The notes under the pieces: model-generated
Databases searched by the model: none
Told to the model about the DNA's origin: nothing
What the model saw: only the letters and a program-made list of their open reading frames with translations
DNA from: Bordetella genomosp. 10
Lineage (GTDB): Bacteria; Pseudomonadota; Gammaproteobacteria; Burkholderiales; Burkholderiaceae_B
Direction of reading: 5' to 3'
Assembly (NCBI RefSeq): GCF_002261225.1
Contig: NZ_NEVM01000002.1
Span: forward strand, 1,364,001-1,428,000
Length of the DNA stretch: 64,000 nucleotides
Shown: one piece after another, positions 1 through 8,088 of the stretch
Layout of the letters: each line of letters begins with the position of its first letter
How positions within the stretch are numbered: the stretch's first letter is position 1
Made by a program: the position numbers and the translations under genes

Positions 1-1911
1 GAGATAGGGATCGGGCAGCAGTTGCACCGTCAATTGCGCCGTCGGTTGCACTGTCACGCTTGGCTGTGAGGCTGGGCTGTCATCCGACGAGGCTGCCGGC
101 TTTCCCAGGGTGGCAGTGGGCGTAGCCAATACAGCCGGAGCAGTCGGAGCAGTGGAAACAATGGGAGCAGCAGCATCTGGAGCCTGTGCATCAGGAGCCC
201 GCGCATCTGAAGCCCGCGCATCGGGGGCGTGCGCGTCCGCCACGTCGGCCTGCCCCGCCATGTCGACGTAGCCGTTGCGCAGCGCAGCCTGCCACCGTTG
301 CTCCAACTCAGGGGTCCAACCGGAGGCACCTCCCCATCGCGCCTGCCAGGTTCGCTTCACCACCGCCAGCGCATCCGGATCCTCGCCATCCACCAGCACC
401 TGCAACACCGTGTGCGGCGATATCCCGCCGTGCAGCGGCGCAATCATGGGCTGCTGGATCGTCGCCGTCCCATCCCAGGCGAGCGCATCGCTCCATGTCT
501 CGAGCTCATGCGCGCGCGGCACGTGCCACGCGCAGGCGCGCGCCGTCTCGTCGCGATAGAGGCCGACGTGCATGGACCACGGCACCCGCCGCAGCGCATC
601 GGCGAACGCTGCCTTGCCGGGCGCGTCGTAGACGGGGTTGACGTCCAGCACCATCAAGGTCTCCACGTCGCCGGCACGCATCGCCTCGACCAGCGCGCCC
701 AGTCCGGCGGGAGACCGCACGGAGACGGGCGTGACGAACTTGCCTACCGCGCCCAGGCGCGCATTGATGGCCCACGCCAGCGCGTGCGCCTCGGCCGGGA
801 GCGAGGGCCCCGCGACAAGCACCGCATTCCCTACACCCCCGCGCAGAAGATCGACGAGGCGATGCGCCCACGAAGGCCATGCAGGCGTGACGTCGCCGTG
901 TCCGTGTGCATCATCGCCGTGTCCGTGTGCATCTCCATGTGTTTCCCCACGTTCGTCCTCATTCCCATCCCCCTTCCCATTCGCCGCGCCGCCCACGCCC
1001 AACTCCGCTGCCAGCCATTCGACCAGCCCGCCCATTTCCGCGGGGTTCATGGGCCAGCGCTGATCCGCCATCGCGCCGGTCAATCCCGGCATGGCTTCGA
1101 TCGCGTACAGCCGCGTCCGCGCCTCGGCCCGCGGCTCGCCCCGTCCGCGCGCGAACTCGCGGGCCAGGCGCACGCCCGCCGGCGTATCGACGAAGATATC
1201 CGCCCCCAGCGTCACGACGACACGCGCGTGTTCCAGGCGATACATGGGCTGCGCGGGCCGCCCCAATGCGCGCCTCGCGCCCTCCTCGGCCGCCGCCGGA
1301 TACGCGGGGTCATGCCGATGCCAGCGCATCCCCGGATACCGCGCAGCCAGCGCATCCAGTTGCCGCAGCAAGGTCGGCGACGTGACATGGCCCGTCAATA
1401 CGCGCAGTCCGGCGCCGCCGCGAGCCGCCATCGCCGCGCGCCGCGCCAGCAACGCTTCCCGCGCCGCATCCCAGCCGGACACTGCTTCTCCTCGCCGCAC
1501 CATGTCCGACCGGTCCGGATCCCACAACTGCCAAAGCGCTGCCTGCGTCCGTGCATCGGTAGACCCCATGCTCATCGGATGGCGCGGATTGCCCTCGATC
1601 TTGGTCGGCCGGCCATCGTGCGTCTCCACCAGCACCGGCAGCGCGTAGCCCGCCCGCGTCACCGCCGAGGCATAGAACACGGGATCGTTGCCAGGCCCGC
1701 CTTCGGGCATGTGCGCGTACGGCACGATCGCTTCCTCCGGCGGCCCGCTGCACCCCGCCCCCGCCAGCGCCGTGGCCACCGCCATCCATTTCAGCAAGAC
1801 GCGCCGGGAGGGGCTGGCGGGCGCATCCGGCGCGCCGCCGGCCGCGGCCTCCCCTGCCTGGGAGCCGTGAACGGGAAGGATGGGTATCGTCCGCGGGCGG
1901 TCCATGGTCAT
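1..1911 (-). CDS. actB: Alternative complex III molybdopterin-like/Fe-S subunit ActB, N-terminal part
   Basis: This is the first 637 codons of an open frame that runs off the left edge without a stop. The start ATG overlaps the stop of the upstream cytochrome gene (ATGA, 1908-1911). Near residues 37-57 there is an Arg-Arg motif followed by a hydrophobic stretch ending in a Cys, like the TAT-type leader of ActB. The text after it (EEAIVPYAHMPEGGPG, ETHDGRPTKIEGNPRHP, ALWQLWDPDRS) is characteristic of ActB. So are NPVYDAPGKAAF, the HELETWSDAL segment and TVQLLPDPYL at the edge. ActB is the large molybdopterin-oxidoreductase-like protein of the quinol:electron acceptor oxidoreductase, usually around 1000 residues, so its C-terminal Fe-S part lies outside. 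Two insertions look unusual: a His/Asp-rich stretch (residues 325-341) and an Ala/Pro/Asp repeat (residues 559-617). Family assignment is firm; quinol oxidation is inferred. Confidence 0.88.
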   Translation of the reverse strand, partial: MTMDRPRTIPILPVHGSQAGEAAAGGAPDAPASPSRRVLLKWMAVATALAGAGCSGPPEEAIVPYAHMPEGGPGNDPVFYASAVTRAGYALPVLVETHDGRPTKIEGNPRHPMSMGSTDARTQAALWQLWDPDRSDMVRRGEAVSGWDAAREALLARRAAMAARGGAGLRVLTGHVTSPTLLRQLDALAARYPGMRWHRHDPAYPAAAEEGARRALGRPAQPMYRLEHARVVVTLGADIFVDTPAGVRLAREFARGRGEPRAEARTRLYAIEAMPGLTGAMADQRWPMNPAEMGGLVEWLAAELGVGGAANGKGDGNEDERGETHGDAHGHGDDAHGHGDVTPAWPSWAHRLVDLLRGGVGNAVLVAGPSLPAEAHALAWAINARLGAVGKFVTPVSVRSPAGLGALVEAMRAGDVETLMVLDVNPVYDAPGKAAFADALRRVPWSMHVGLYRDETARACAWHVPRAHELETWSDALAWDGTATIQQPMIAPLHGGISPHTVLQVLVDGEDPDALAVVKRTWQARWGGASGWTPELEQRWQAALRNGYVDMAGQADVADAHAPDARASDARAPDAQAPDAAAPIVSTAPTAPAVLATPTATLGKPAASSDDSPASQPSVTVQPTAQLTVQLLPDPYL

Positions 1912-2558
1912 CGATGACAGGTCGTGCAACTGGTCATGCGCGCCTCGCTTTCGAAATGAAAGACGCGCTGCAAGGTGGCGACGTCGGCGTCGGACAGGGG
2001 CGGCACGTCGCGCATGACGAATACCTGGTCCACCGGGCCGACGTGTTTCTCGGGCGCCCGGTGGCAATCCAGGCACCACTGCATCTGCAACTCCTGATGC
2101 CGCACCAACTGCGGCATCTTGTCGACGCGGCCATGGCAGGTGACGCAGGCCACGCCCTTGGCCACGTGCACACTATGGTCGAAGAACACGAAATCGGGCA
2201 GGTCGTAGACCCGCTTCCAGTGGATGGGCACGCCGCTCGCCGCGGCCTCGCGCAAGGGCGCAAGCACCGGCGAGTCCTTGAACAGCACCGCATGGCAGCT
2301 CAGGCATATCTCCGCCGATGGCATCCCCGCCGACGCCGTCTTTTGCACGGAGACATGGCAATAGCGGCAATCGATGCCGTCGTCGCCGACGTGGTGCTTG
2401 TGGCTGAACGGAATGGGCTGCGCCACCGCCACGTCGGCGGCCACCGGCGCGGTCATCTGCCAGACGACGGCCGCGACCGACGCGAACAGCAAGGCCAGCG
2501 TGCCCAACAGGACCAGCTTGATACCCAGGACCGCGGCTTTGTCGAAGACCTGTGCCAT
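1908..2558 (-). CDS. actA: Alternative complex III pentaheme cytochrome c subunit ActA
   Basis: The 216-residue protein has one N-terminal membrane segment (about residues 9-33) and five CxxCH haem c motifs: CRYCH at 64-68, then CLSCH, CVTCH, CLDCH and CTTCH at the extreme C terminus. The order and spacing, with FSHKHHVGDDGIDCRYCH and the DLPDFVFFDHSVHVAKGV block, match the five-haem ActA subunit of alternative complex III. It should face the periplasm and carry electrons. I chose the ATG at 2558 because the protein then begins MAQVF, as family members do. The open frame continues 29 codons upstream, but that part is not conserved in character. Translation is coupled to actB by a 4-base overlap. 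The 191 bases before the start should hold the operon promoter; I see no clear boxes. Confidence 0.87.
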   Translation of the reverse strand: MAQVFDKAAVLGIKLVLLGTLALLFASVAAVVWQMTAPVAADVAVAQPIPFSHKHHVGDDGIDCRYCHVSVQKTASAGMPSAEICLSCHAVLFKDSPVLAPLREAAASGVPIHWKRVYDLPDFVFFDHSVHVAKGVACVTCHGRVDKMPQLVRHQELQMQWCLDCHRAPEKHVGPVDQVFVMRDVPPLSDADVATLQRVFHFESEARMTSCTTCHR

Positions 2559-2749
2559 GCAGGGTGCAGCGCGCCGACGCGCGCGAGTGGCCGAAAATGG
2601 CGCTGGCGGAGCAAGCACCATGCCGCCCGCTCGCACGCGCGGCATGTCAGCTTGCGGTCAGGCCACGCGCGCCGCGCAACGCGAATCGAAGGAGACCGGG
2701 CCGCAGCAAAAGGCCGGCGGCACGAGCTAGTCGAGCCGGCCAGGACCCG

Positions 2750-3763
2750 CTAGCCCGGACTGCCTGTCACCGGCAGGATCAGCCCCGTGATGTAGCTGGC
2801 GCACGCGGGCGCGGCCAGGAAGACATAGGCCGGCGACAATTCCTCCGGCTGCGCGGGCCGGCCCATCGCCGTCTTGGCGCCGAATTCCTCCAACTCCTTG
2901 GGCGGCTTGTCCGCCGGATTGAAAGGCGTCCACACGGGGCCGGGCGCCACCGCGTTGACGCGTATCCCGCGCTCCGCGAGATTGCTGGCCAGCGACATGG
3001 TGAAGGCATGGATCGCCCCCTTCGTCGTGGAATAGTCGAGCAGTCCACCGCTTCCGCGCAGCCCCGTCACCGATCCGGTGTTGATGATGCTGCCGCCCTC
3101 CTTCAAATGCGGCACGGCGGCCTTGGCCATGTGGAAATAACCGTAGACGTTGGTGCGCAGCGTCTCGTCGAAGCGTTCTTCGCTCAGTTCCTCGATCGAC
3201 TGCGCATGCTCCTGGAACGCCGCATTGTTCACCAGCACGTCCAGCTTGCCGAACGCCTGCAAGGTTTGGTCGACCGCCTGGCGGCAGAACGCCGGGTCCT
3301 TGACGTCGCCGGGGATCAGCAGGCAGCGCCGCCCTTCCGCTTCCACGCAGCGTCGGGTTTCCTCCGCGTCTTCGTGCTCATCGAGATAGACGATGGCGAC
3401 GTCCGCCCCTTCGCGCGCGAACAGCACCGCCACCGCGCGGCCGATGCCGGAGTCGCCGCCGGTGACGATGGTCGAGAAGCCGTCGAGCTTGCCGCTGCCG
3501 CGATACCCCGGCGCCGAGAACGCCGGCCGCACGTCCATATCGGCTTCCAGGCCGGGTTTCTCGATACGCTGGCCCGGCAGGGGCGGCTCCGGATACTTCC
3601 GCTGTCCGGCCTGCATCGCCTTTTTCCCGCCGGATGAGGACGGCGGCTTTCCGGCGCCTGCCTGGTCCCGCTGATCCTGCTTCCGCTGGATGGCGCGCTG
3701 CTTGTCCGCGGTGGCCTCGGCTTGCCCGCGGTCATCCTTGGGGCCTTCCTTGAGTTCGCTCAT
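2750..3763 (-). CDS. SDR family oxidoreductase, stress-protein (YghA/YhxC-like) type
   Basis: A 337-residue short-chain dehydrogenase. The Rossmann nucleotide motif TGGDSGIG lies near residue 100, NNAA follows, and the catalytic Ser plus YSTTK (Tyr-x-x-x-Lys) come later, so the active site is intact. The first 75 residues are a hydrophilic Lys/Gln/Pro-rich extension. This is seen in the YghA/YhxC/general-stress-protein-39 branch and is absent from ordinary 250-residue SDRs. That branch is NADP-linked and of uncertain substrate, often induced by stress. The start has a good ribosome site (AGGGAGAAC) nine or so bases upstream. A near-perfect palindrome lies 20 bases upstream of the start. It is the first gene upstream of actA on the same strand but 191 bases away, so co-transcription is uncertain. 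Confidence 0.85.
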   Translation of the reverse strand: MSELKEGPKDDRGQAEATADKQRAIQRKQDQRDQAGAGKPPSSSGGKKAMQAGQRKYPEPPLPGQRIEKPGLEADMDVRPAFSAPGYRGSGKLDGFSTIVTGGDSGIGRAVAVLFAREGADVAIVYLDEHEDAEETRRCVEAEGRRCLLIPGDVKDPAFCRQAVDQTLQAFGKLDVLVNNAAFQEHAQSIEELSEERFDETLRTNVYGYFHMAKAAVPHLKEGGSIINTGSVTGLRGSGGLLDYSTTKGAIHAFTMSLASNLAERGIRVNAVAPGPVWTPFNPADKPPKELEEFGAKTAMGRPAQPEELSPAYVFLAAPACASYITGLILPVTGSPG

Positions 3764-3783
3764 GAATGTTCTCCCTGTTCTCC

Positions 3784-3812
3784 CGATAGTCGCGATTCAT
3801 TCGCAACTATCG
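3784..3812. promoter_or_regulatory. Palindrome upstream of the SDR gene
   Basis: Two 12-base arms (CGATAGTCGCGA and TCGCAACTATCG) pair at 11 of 12 positions around the 5-base centre TTCAT. It sits 21 bases before the SDR start and 48 bases after the end of the MBL gene, both on the minus strand. No T-run follows on the minus strand, so a regulator-binding site fits better than a terminator. The protein that would bind is unknown. Confidence 0.5.
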
Positions 3813-3860
3813 ATCCCGGCGTATGCATCCAGGGCGGCCCGCGCGCCGTCTCGCCTTGCG

Positions 3861-4799
3861 TCACAAGGTATTCAGGGGAATCTTCAGATACCGCACGCCG
3901 TTGCCTTCGGGCTCGGGCAGTTTCCCCGCGCGCATATTGATCTGCACGGATGGCAGGATCAGGCGCGGCATGCCCAGCGTGGCGTCGCGCTGTTCGCGCA
4001 AGGCCACGAACTCTTGTTCGGACACGCCTTGGCGCGCGTGGACGTTGCCCTCGCGCTCGGCCGCGATGGTCGTTTCCCACACGTAACGGTCGCGGCCCGG
4101 CGCCTTGTAGTCGTGGCACAGGAAAACGCGCGCGCTGCCCGGCAGCGCCATCAGACGCCGGATGGAACGATACAGGGTCGCCGCGTCCCCACCCGGAAAA
4201 TCGCAGCGCGCCGTGCCGTAATCCGGCATGAACAGCGTATCGCCGACGAAGACCGCATCGCCGATGACATACGCCATGCACGCGGGCGTATGGCCCGGGA
4301 CATGCAAGGCCACCGCTTGCAGATGTCCCACGTGGAAGGCATCGCCGTCGGCGAACAGGTGGTCGAACTGGCTGCCGTCGCGCGCGAACTCCGCGCCGGC
4401 GTTGAAGACCTTGCCGAAGACGTCCTGCACCGCCGTGATGCGCGCGCCGATGGCCACGCGGCCGCCCAGCGCCTGGCGCAGCAAGGGCGCGGCGGACAGG
4501 TGGTCCGCGTGGACGTGCGTTTCGAGCACCCATGCGACTTGCAGGTCCCGCGCGCGGACGAACTCGATCAGCCGATCGGCGCTGGCATGCGCCGTGCGGC
4601 CGCTGGCCGCATCGTAGTCCAGCACGCTGTCGACGATGACGCAGGTATTCGTACCGGGATCGACGACGATATGGCTGACCGTGAAGGTGTTCTCGTCGAA
4701 GAAGGAATGAACGTCGGGACGCCGCGATACGTCCTGGATCGCGGTGTCCACGACGGCGATGGCGCGGTCCAGCGCCGCGGCCGTGGCGGATGCTTGCAT
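3861..4799 (-). CDS. MBL-fold metallo-hydrolase (persulfide-dioxygenase/BLH-like group)
   Basis: A 312-residue metallo-beta-lactamase-fold protein. The metal motif THVHADH is near residue 95, with HVPGHTPAC, GDTLFMPDYGTARCDFPGG and FLCHDY downstream supplying the other metal ligands. The DYGTARCDFPGG signature is typical of the ETHE1/Blh persulfide dioxygenase-like group, which uses one iron and acts on glutathione persulfide. It has no fused rhodanese domain. The C-terminal MPRLILPSVQINMRAGKLP segment is also common in this group. I start at 4799 because AAGGGAG lies about 8 bases upstream; the frame could extend to 4841. Sulfur-compound oxidation is inferred from family only, and a generic glyoxalase-type role is the alternative. 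Confidence 0.78.
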   Translation of the reverse strand: MQASATAAALDRAIAVVDTAIQDVSRRPDVHSFFDENTFTVSHIVVDPGTNTCVIVDSVLDYDAASGRTAHASADRLIEFVRARDLQVAWVLETHVHADHLSAAPLLRQALGGRVAIGARITAVQDVFGKVFNAGAEFARDGSQFDHLFADGDAFHVGHLQAVALHVPGHTPACMAYVIGDAVFVGDTLFMPDYGTARCDFPGGDAATLYRSIRRLMALPGSARVFLCHDYKAPGRDRYVWETTIAAEREGNVHARQGVSEQEFVALREQRDATLGMPRLILPSVQINMRAGKLPEPEGNGVRYLKIPLNTL

Positions 4800-4878
4800 G
4801 CGGGCTCCCTTGCGAGGACTGGTGACAGGCGTGCGGTGCACGCCGGCTGGATCACTGTACCGGATCGGTCCCGCCGCT

Positions 4879-4916
4879 GGCCATCCACGGGGCTGCCCGT
4901 GGGATGGCCGCTTTTT
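4879..4916. terminator. Hairpin between the IclR and MBL genes
   Basis: GGCCATCC-ACGGG pairs with CCCGTGGGATGGCC around the loop GCTG, with one bulged base. A TTTTT run follows on the plus strand. Both flanking genes are on the minus strand, so the U-tract is on the wrong side for them, although the stem could still end IclR transcripts. The stem is clear; the terminator role is not. Confidence 0.45.
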
Positions 4917-4983
4917 ACGGTCCGCCGCGCCGCGCGACGTTGCCTGTCAGCCCTTGGAACGCATCGTCGTTAGCCCCCGGGTC

Positions 4984-5808
4984 TCAAGCGCCGCCCTCTT
5001 CCCGCTCGGAACGCGCGGTCAGCGACTGCCCGATGCCCGCCGCTTCCCGCCGCAGGACGGCGAGCACCATGGCCTCCCGTTCGGGCGTCATGCGCATGGC
5101 GATGGCCGCGACGCTGAGGGCGGCCACCGGCCGGCCGGTGCCGGTCATGATGGGCACCGCCACGGTGCGCGCGCCCGGCACCTCCACCACGTCAATGGCC
5201 ACGTGTCCCTGGCCGCGCGCCTCGCGCATCATCGCCCGCAGCCGCTTTTCGTTCATGCCCGCATAGGCGCCGAGGCGGGGGACATTGTTGGCGAGCACCA
5301 GTTCCGCCACCTCCTCCGGCAACGCGCTGAGCATGGCCAGGCTGCCGGCGCCTATGCCCAGCGGCCGCCGCGTGCCGACGTCGACGATGAAGGTCTTGAT
5401 CGGATAGGAGCCGACGGCGCGATCCGCGCATACCGCATCGTCGCCGCTGCGGATCATCAGGAAGACCGTGTCGCCGGTGTCGTCGGCGATGCGCGCGAGC
5501 GCCGGCTTGCACAGTTGCGGCAGGTCCAGCCGCTCCGAGGCCGCCAGGCCCATGTCGTAGGCCAGGTGGCCGAAATGGTAGCGCCGCGTGGCGCTGTCGA
5601 ATACCAGCACGTCTTCCTCGACCAGGCATTGCAGCATGCGCCGCGCGGTGCTGCGGTCCAGGCCGGTGCGCGCGGCCAGTTCCGGCGAAGTGGCGCCGCG
5701 CCGCTGCGCGGCAACCAGCGCCCGCAGCAGGCTGACCGTGCGGCGGATGCTTTGGGTGCCACCGGCGGGCGCGGCGGACGGCGATGCAAGAGCAGGCGTG
5801 TCGGTCAT
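4984..5808 (-). CDS. IclR family transcriptional regulator
   Basis: A 274-residue IclR-type regulator. The winged helix-turn-helix is at about residues 20-80 (TSPELAARTGLDRSTARRMLQCLVEEDVL). The effector domain follows, with its usual closing segment (GRPVAALSVAAIAMRMTPERE). IclR proteins bind DNA as dimers or tetramers and respond to small organic acids. It is divergent from the Bug receptor gene at 6108, and the shared 299-base gap contains palindromic TGTGATC elements. The most economical reading is local control of the 6108-9908 gene set. The frame starts at the ATG at 5808; no strong ribosome site is visible. Confidence 0.88.
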   Translation of the reverse strand: MTDTPALASPSAAPAGGTQSIRRTVSLLRALVAAQRRGATSPELAARTGLDRSTARRMLQCLVEEDVLVFDSATRRYHFGHLAYDMGLAASERLDLPQLCKPALARIADDTGDTVFLMIRSGDDAVCADRAVGSYPIKTFIVDVGTRRPLGIGAGSLAMLSALPEEVAELVLANNVPRLGAYAGMNEKRLRAMMREARGQGHVAIDVVEVPGARTVAVPIMTGTGRPVAALSVAAIAMRMTPEREAMVLAVLRREAAGIGQSLTARSEREEGGA

Positions 5809-6107
5809 ATTGTGATCATCGAATCCGGTTCATCTCTATCCCGGCGGCACATATTCCTATAACTTTGCGCCGCGGCCTCGATATTTTGGCTAACGAGTGG
5901 ATCAGATCACAAAACGACTTTGATCACAATGTGATTATCCAATCCCAGGATTCGGGGTCCCAAGGTTTGAAGCGGCCGGCTGCGCTATGGGGTTCGGTCC
6001 TCGACCGTGGGCCGCGCGGGCGTCCTCTTCCGAGGCCGTCCCAAGCGGCGATACGAAACAACGAAAACAGGGCCCGGCCCATACAACCATACAAAGGAGA
6101 CACCGTC
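5809..6107. promoter_or_regulatory. Divergent control region with TGTGATC-type operator
   Basis: The gap between the IclR regulator and the Bug receptor holds a perfect inverted repeat, ATCACA-A-TGTGAT, at 5923-5935. The same half-site appears as GATCACA at 5905-5911 and as TGTGATC at 5811-5817, next to the IclR start. Such clustering suits an IclR multimer. An AAAGGAGA ribosome site for the receptor is at 6093-6100. The remainder (about 5950-6090) shows nothing I can name. Confidence 0.55.
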
Positions 6108-7109
6108 ATGAACCGGAGCGCACGCGCCCCCCTCGCTTCCCGTATCGCGCTCGCCGCGGCTTGCACGCTGGGACTGCTTTCGTCCGTCGCCGCCGCGCCT
6201 GCCGCCGCCGATTATCCGAACAACCCCATCCGCATCGTCGTGCCCTTCGCGGCGGGCGGCACCAGCGACCTGGTGACGCGCATCCTCGCGCAGGCCATGG
6301 GCGCCGAACTGCGCGTCCCCGTCATCGTCGACAACCGCCCCGGCGCGGGCGGCAACATCGGCTCCGAGCTGGTGGCGCGGTCGGCGCCGGACGGCTACAC
6401 GCTGCTGATGGGCACGGTGGCGACGCACGGCATCAACGTGAGCCTCTACAAAAGCATGCCCTTCGACCCGGTCAAGGACTTCGCGCCTATTAGCCTGGTG
6501 GCGTCGACGCCCAGCGTGCTGGAGGTAAACCCCTCCCTGCCGGTGAAATCCGTGGCGGACCTGATCGCCTACGCCAAGGCGCATCCGGGGAAGCTGTACT
6601 TCGGGTCGGCCGGCAACGGCAGTTCCCATCATCTGGCCGGCGAGTTATTCGATTCGATGGCCGGGGTGAAGATGACGCACGTGCCCTATCGCGGCACCGC
6701 GGCGGCGGTGACGGACACGATGGGCGGCCAGGTCCAGGTGATCTTCGATACCCTGCCGTCGGCCATGCCCTTCGTGAAGTCCGGCCAGTTGCGCGCCCTG
6801 GCCGTCACCAGCGCGAAACGCGATCCCGCCCTGCCCGACCTGCCCACCCTGGCCGAGGCCGGCTTGCCCGGCTACGAAGTGGGCTCCTGGTACGGATTGC
6901 TCGCGCCGGCCGGCACGCCGCCGGCCATCGTGGACAAGATCGGCAAGGTGGTGGCGGGGATCGTGCACCGTCCCGATATCCAGCAGAAGCTGCAGGCCCA
7001 GGGCGCCACGGCCGTCGGCGGCACGCCGGCGGAGTTCGCCGCCCACATCGCCAGCGAGATCCGGAAATGGCGGCCGGTCGTGCAGGCATCGGGCGCCCGC
7101 GTGGATTGA
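6108..7109 (+). CDS. Bug/TctC family tripartite tricarboxylate transporter receptor (1)
   Basis: A 333-residue periplasmic receptor with a cleavable signal peptide (about residues 1-31, ending AAPAAA before DYPNNPIRIVVPFAAGG). Family landmarks follow in order: YPNNPIRIVVPFAAGGTSD, NRPGAGGNIGSE, DGYTLLMG, DPVKDFAPI, GSAGNGSSHHLAGE, HVPYRGTAAAVTD and the LPTLAEAGLPGYEVGSWYGLLAP block. Bug proteins bind small carboxylated molecules in a Venus-flytrap cleft. The ligand here is unknown. The AAAGGAGA site fixes the start at 6108; a longer frame begins at 5784 but crosses the operator region. It heads a plus-strand set with a hydroxyacid-type dehydrogenase, a DUF4392 protein and an MBL hydrolase. 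No TctA or TctB genes are near. Confidence 0.92.
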   Translation: MNRSARAPLASRIALAAACTLGLLSSVAAAPAAADYPNNPIRIVVPFAAGGTSDLVTRILAQAMGAELRVPVIVDNRPGAGGNIGSELVARSAPDGYTLLMGTVATHGINVSLYKSMPFDPVKDFAPISLVASTPSVLEVNPSLPVKSVADLIAYAKAHPGKLYFGSAGNGSSHHLAGELFDSMAGVKMTHVPYRGTAAAVTDTMGGQVQVIFDTLPSAMPFVKSGQLRALAVTSAKRDPALPDLPTLAEAGLPGYEVGSWYGLLAPAGTPPAIVDKIGKVVAGIVHRPDIQQKLQAQGATAVGGTPAEFAAHIASEIRKWRPVVQASGARVD

Positions 7110-7170
7110 CCGCCTGTCCCAATACCGCTTACCTCAATACGTTTTATCCCGATATATGGAGCCGCAGATC

Positions 7171-8088
7171 ATGAATGAGAAGAAGCCGACGGTGGGCGTC
7201 ATCGGCCTGGGCAACGCCGGCCTGGCGTTGGCGCAGCCCTTGTCGCGCCGCTTCGACGTCCTGGGCTACGACCGCGACACCGGGCGGCTGGCGCTGGCCC
7301 GCGACATGGGCCTGCGCGGCGCGGCCGACGCGGCGCAGCTCGCGCGGGAGAGCGGCATCATCCTGCTGTCCCTGCCCACGCCGGCCGCGTCGCTGGCCGC
7401 CGCCGACGCCCTGGCGCAAGGCGCGCCGGACGACGCCCTGCGCGACCGCCTGATCGTCGAGACCAGCACCGTCAGCCCGCAAGACGTGGCGGCGCTCCAG
7501 GCGCGCGTGGCCGGACACGGCGCCCGCGTCGTTGACGCCGCCATCATCGGCGGCGTGCACAAACTGGCCGAGGGCAAGACGACCTTCCTGGTGGGCGCCG
7601 ATCCGGCCGACTACGCCCGCGCCCGGCCGGTCCTGGAAGCGGCCGCCGAGGAGATCTTCCACCTGGGCGCGGCGGGCAGCGGCATGCGGGCCAAGCTGGT
7701 GAGCAACGCCGTGGCCCATACCACCATGGTCATGCTGCTGGAGGCCGCCGCGCTCGCCGTGAAGGCGGGCGTGCCGCTGGACGTCTTCTACACCCTGATG
7801 CGGCGCGAATCCGGCCTCATGCGTCCGCTCACGCACCGCTTCGGCGAACGCATCCTCGGGCAGGACTTCGAGGGCGGCATGCCCACGGCCAACGCCCGCA
7901 AGGATTCCGCGCTGGCGCTGGAGCTGGCGCGCGAACTGGGCGTGCCCCTGTTCACCATGCAGGCGTCCCATTCCGTGTATGAGATCGCGCGCGGCGCCGG
8001 ACTGGACCGCCTGGACTATGCCTCCATTTCCAAATTGTGGGAACAGTGGATGGACATCGGATTCGGAAAAGATGCCCATGCACACTGA
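7171..8088 (+). CDS. NAD(P)-dependent beta-hydroxyacid dehydrogenase family protein
   Basis: A 305-residue member of the 3-hydroxyisobutyrate/6-phosphogluconate dehydrogenase superfamily. The N-terminal Rossmann motif is GVIGLGNAGLALA, and the TSTVSPQDV segment lies near residue 115. The catalytic-lysine region GSGMRAKLVSNAVAH is at about 180, followed by an all-helical C-terminal domain. The substrate loop reads DAAIIGGVHKLAEGKTTFLVG rather than the common DAPVSGG form, so 3-hydroxyisobutyrate may not be the substrate. I start at 7171, where GGAG sits nine bases upstream; an in-frame ATG at 7156 lacks a ribosome site. The gene overlaps the next one by 17 bases, so translation is probably coupled. 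Confidence 0.82.
   Translation: MNEKKPTVGVIGLGNAGLALAQPLSRRFDVLGYDRDTGRLALARDMGLRGAADAAQLARESGIILLSLPTPAASLAAADALAQGAPDDALRDRLIVETSTVSPQDVAALQARVAGHGARVVDAAIIGGVHKLAEGKTTFLVGADPADYARARPVLEAAAEEIFHLGAAGSGMRAKLVSNAVAHTTMVMLLEAAALAVKAGVPLDVFYTLMRRESGLMRPLTHRFGERILGQDFEGGMPTANARKDSALALELARELGVPLFTMQASHSVYEIARGAGLDRLDYASISKLWEQWMDIGFGKDAHAH

Noticed and set aside
229..1917. A 562-codon open frame on the plus strand opposite actB
   Set aside because: It is exactly in antiparallel codon register with actB. The minus-strand reading shows clear ActB motifs, while the plus-strand text is Arg/His/Pro-rich without any domain.
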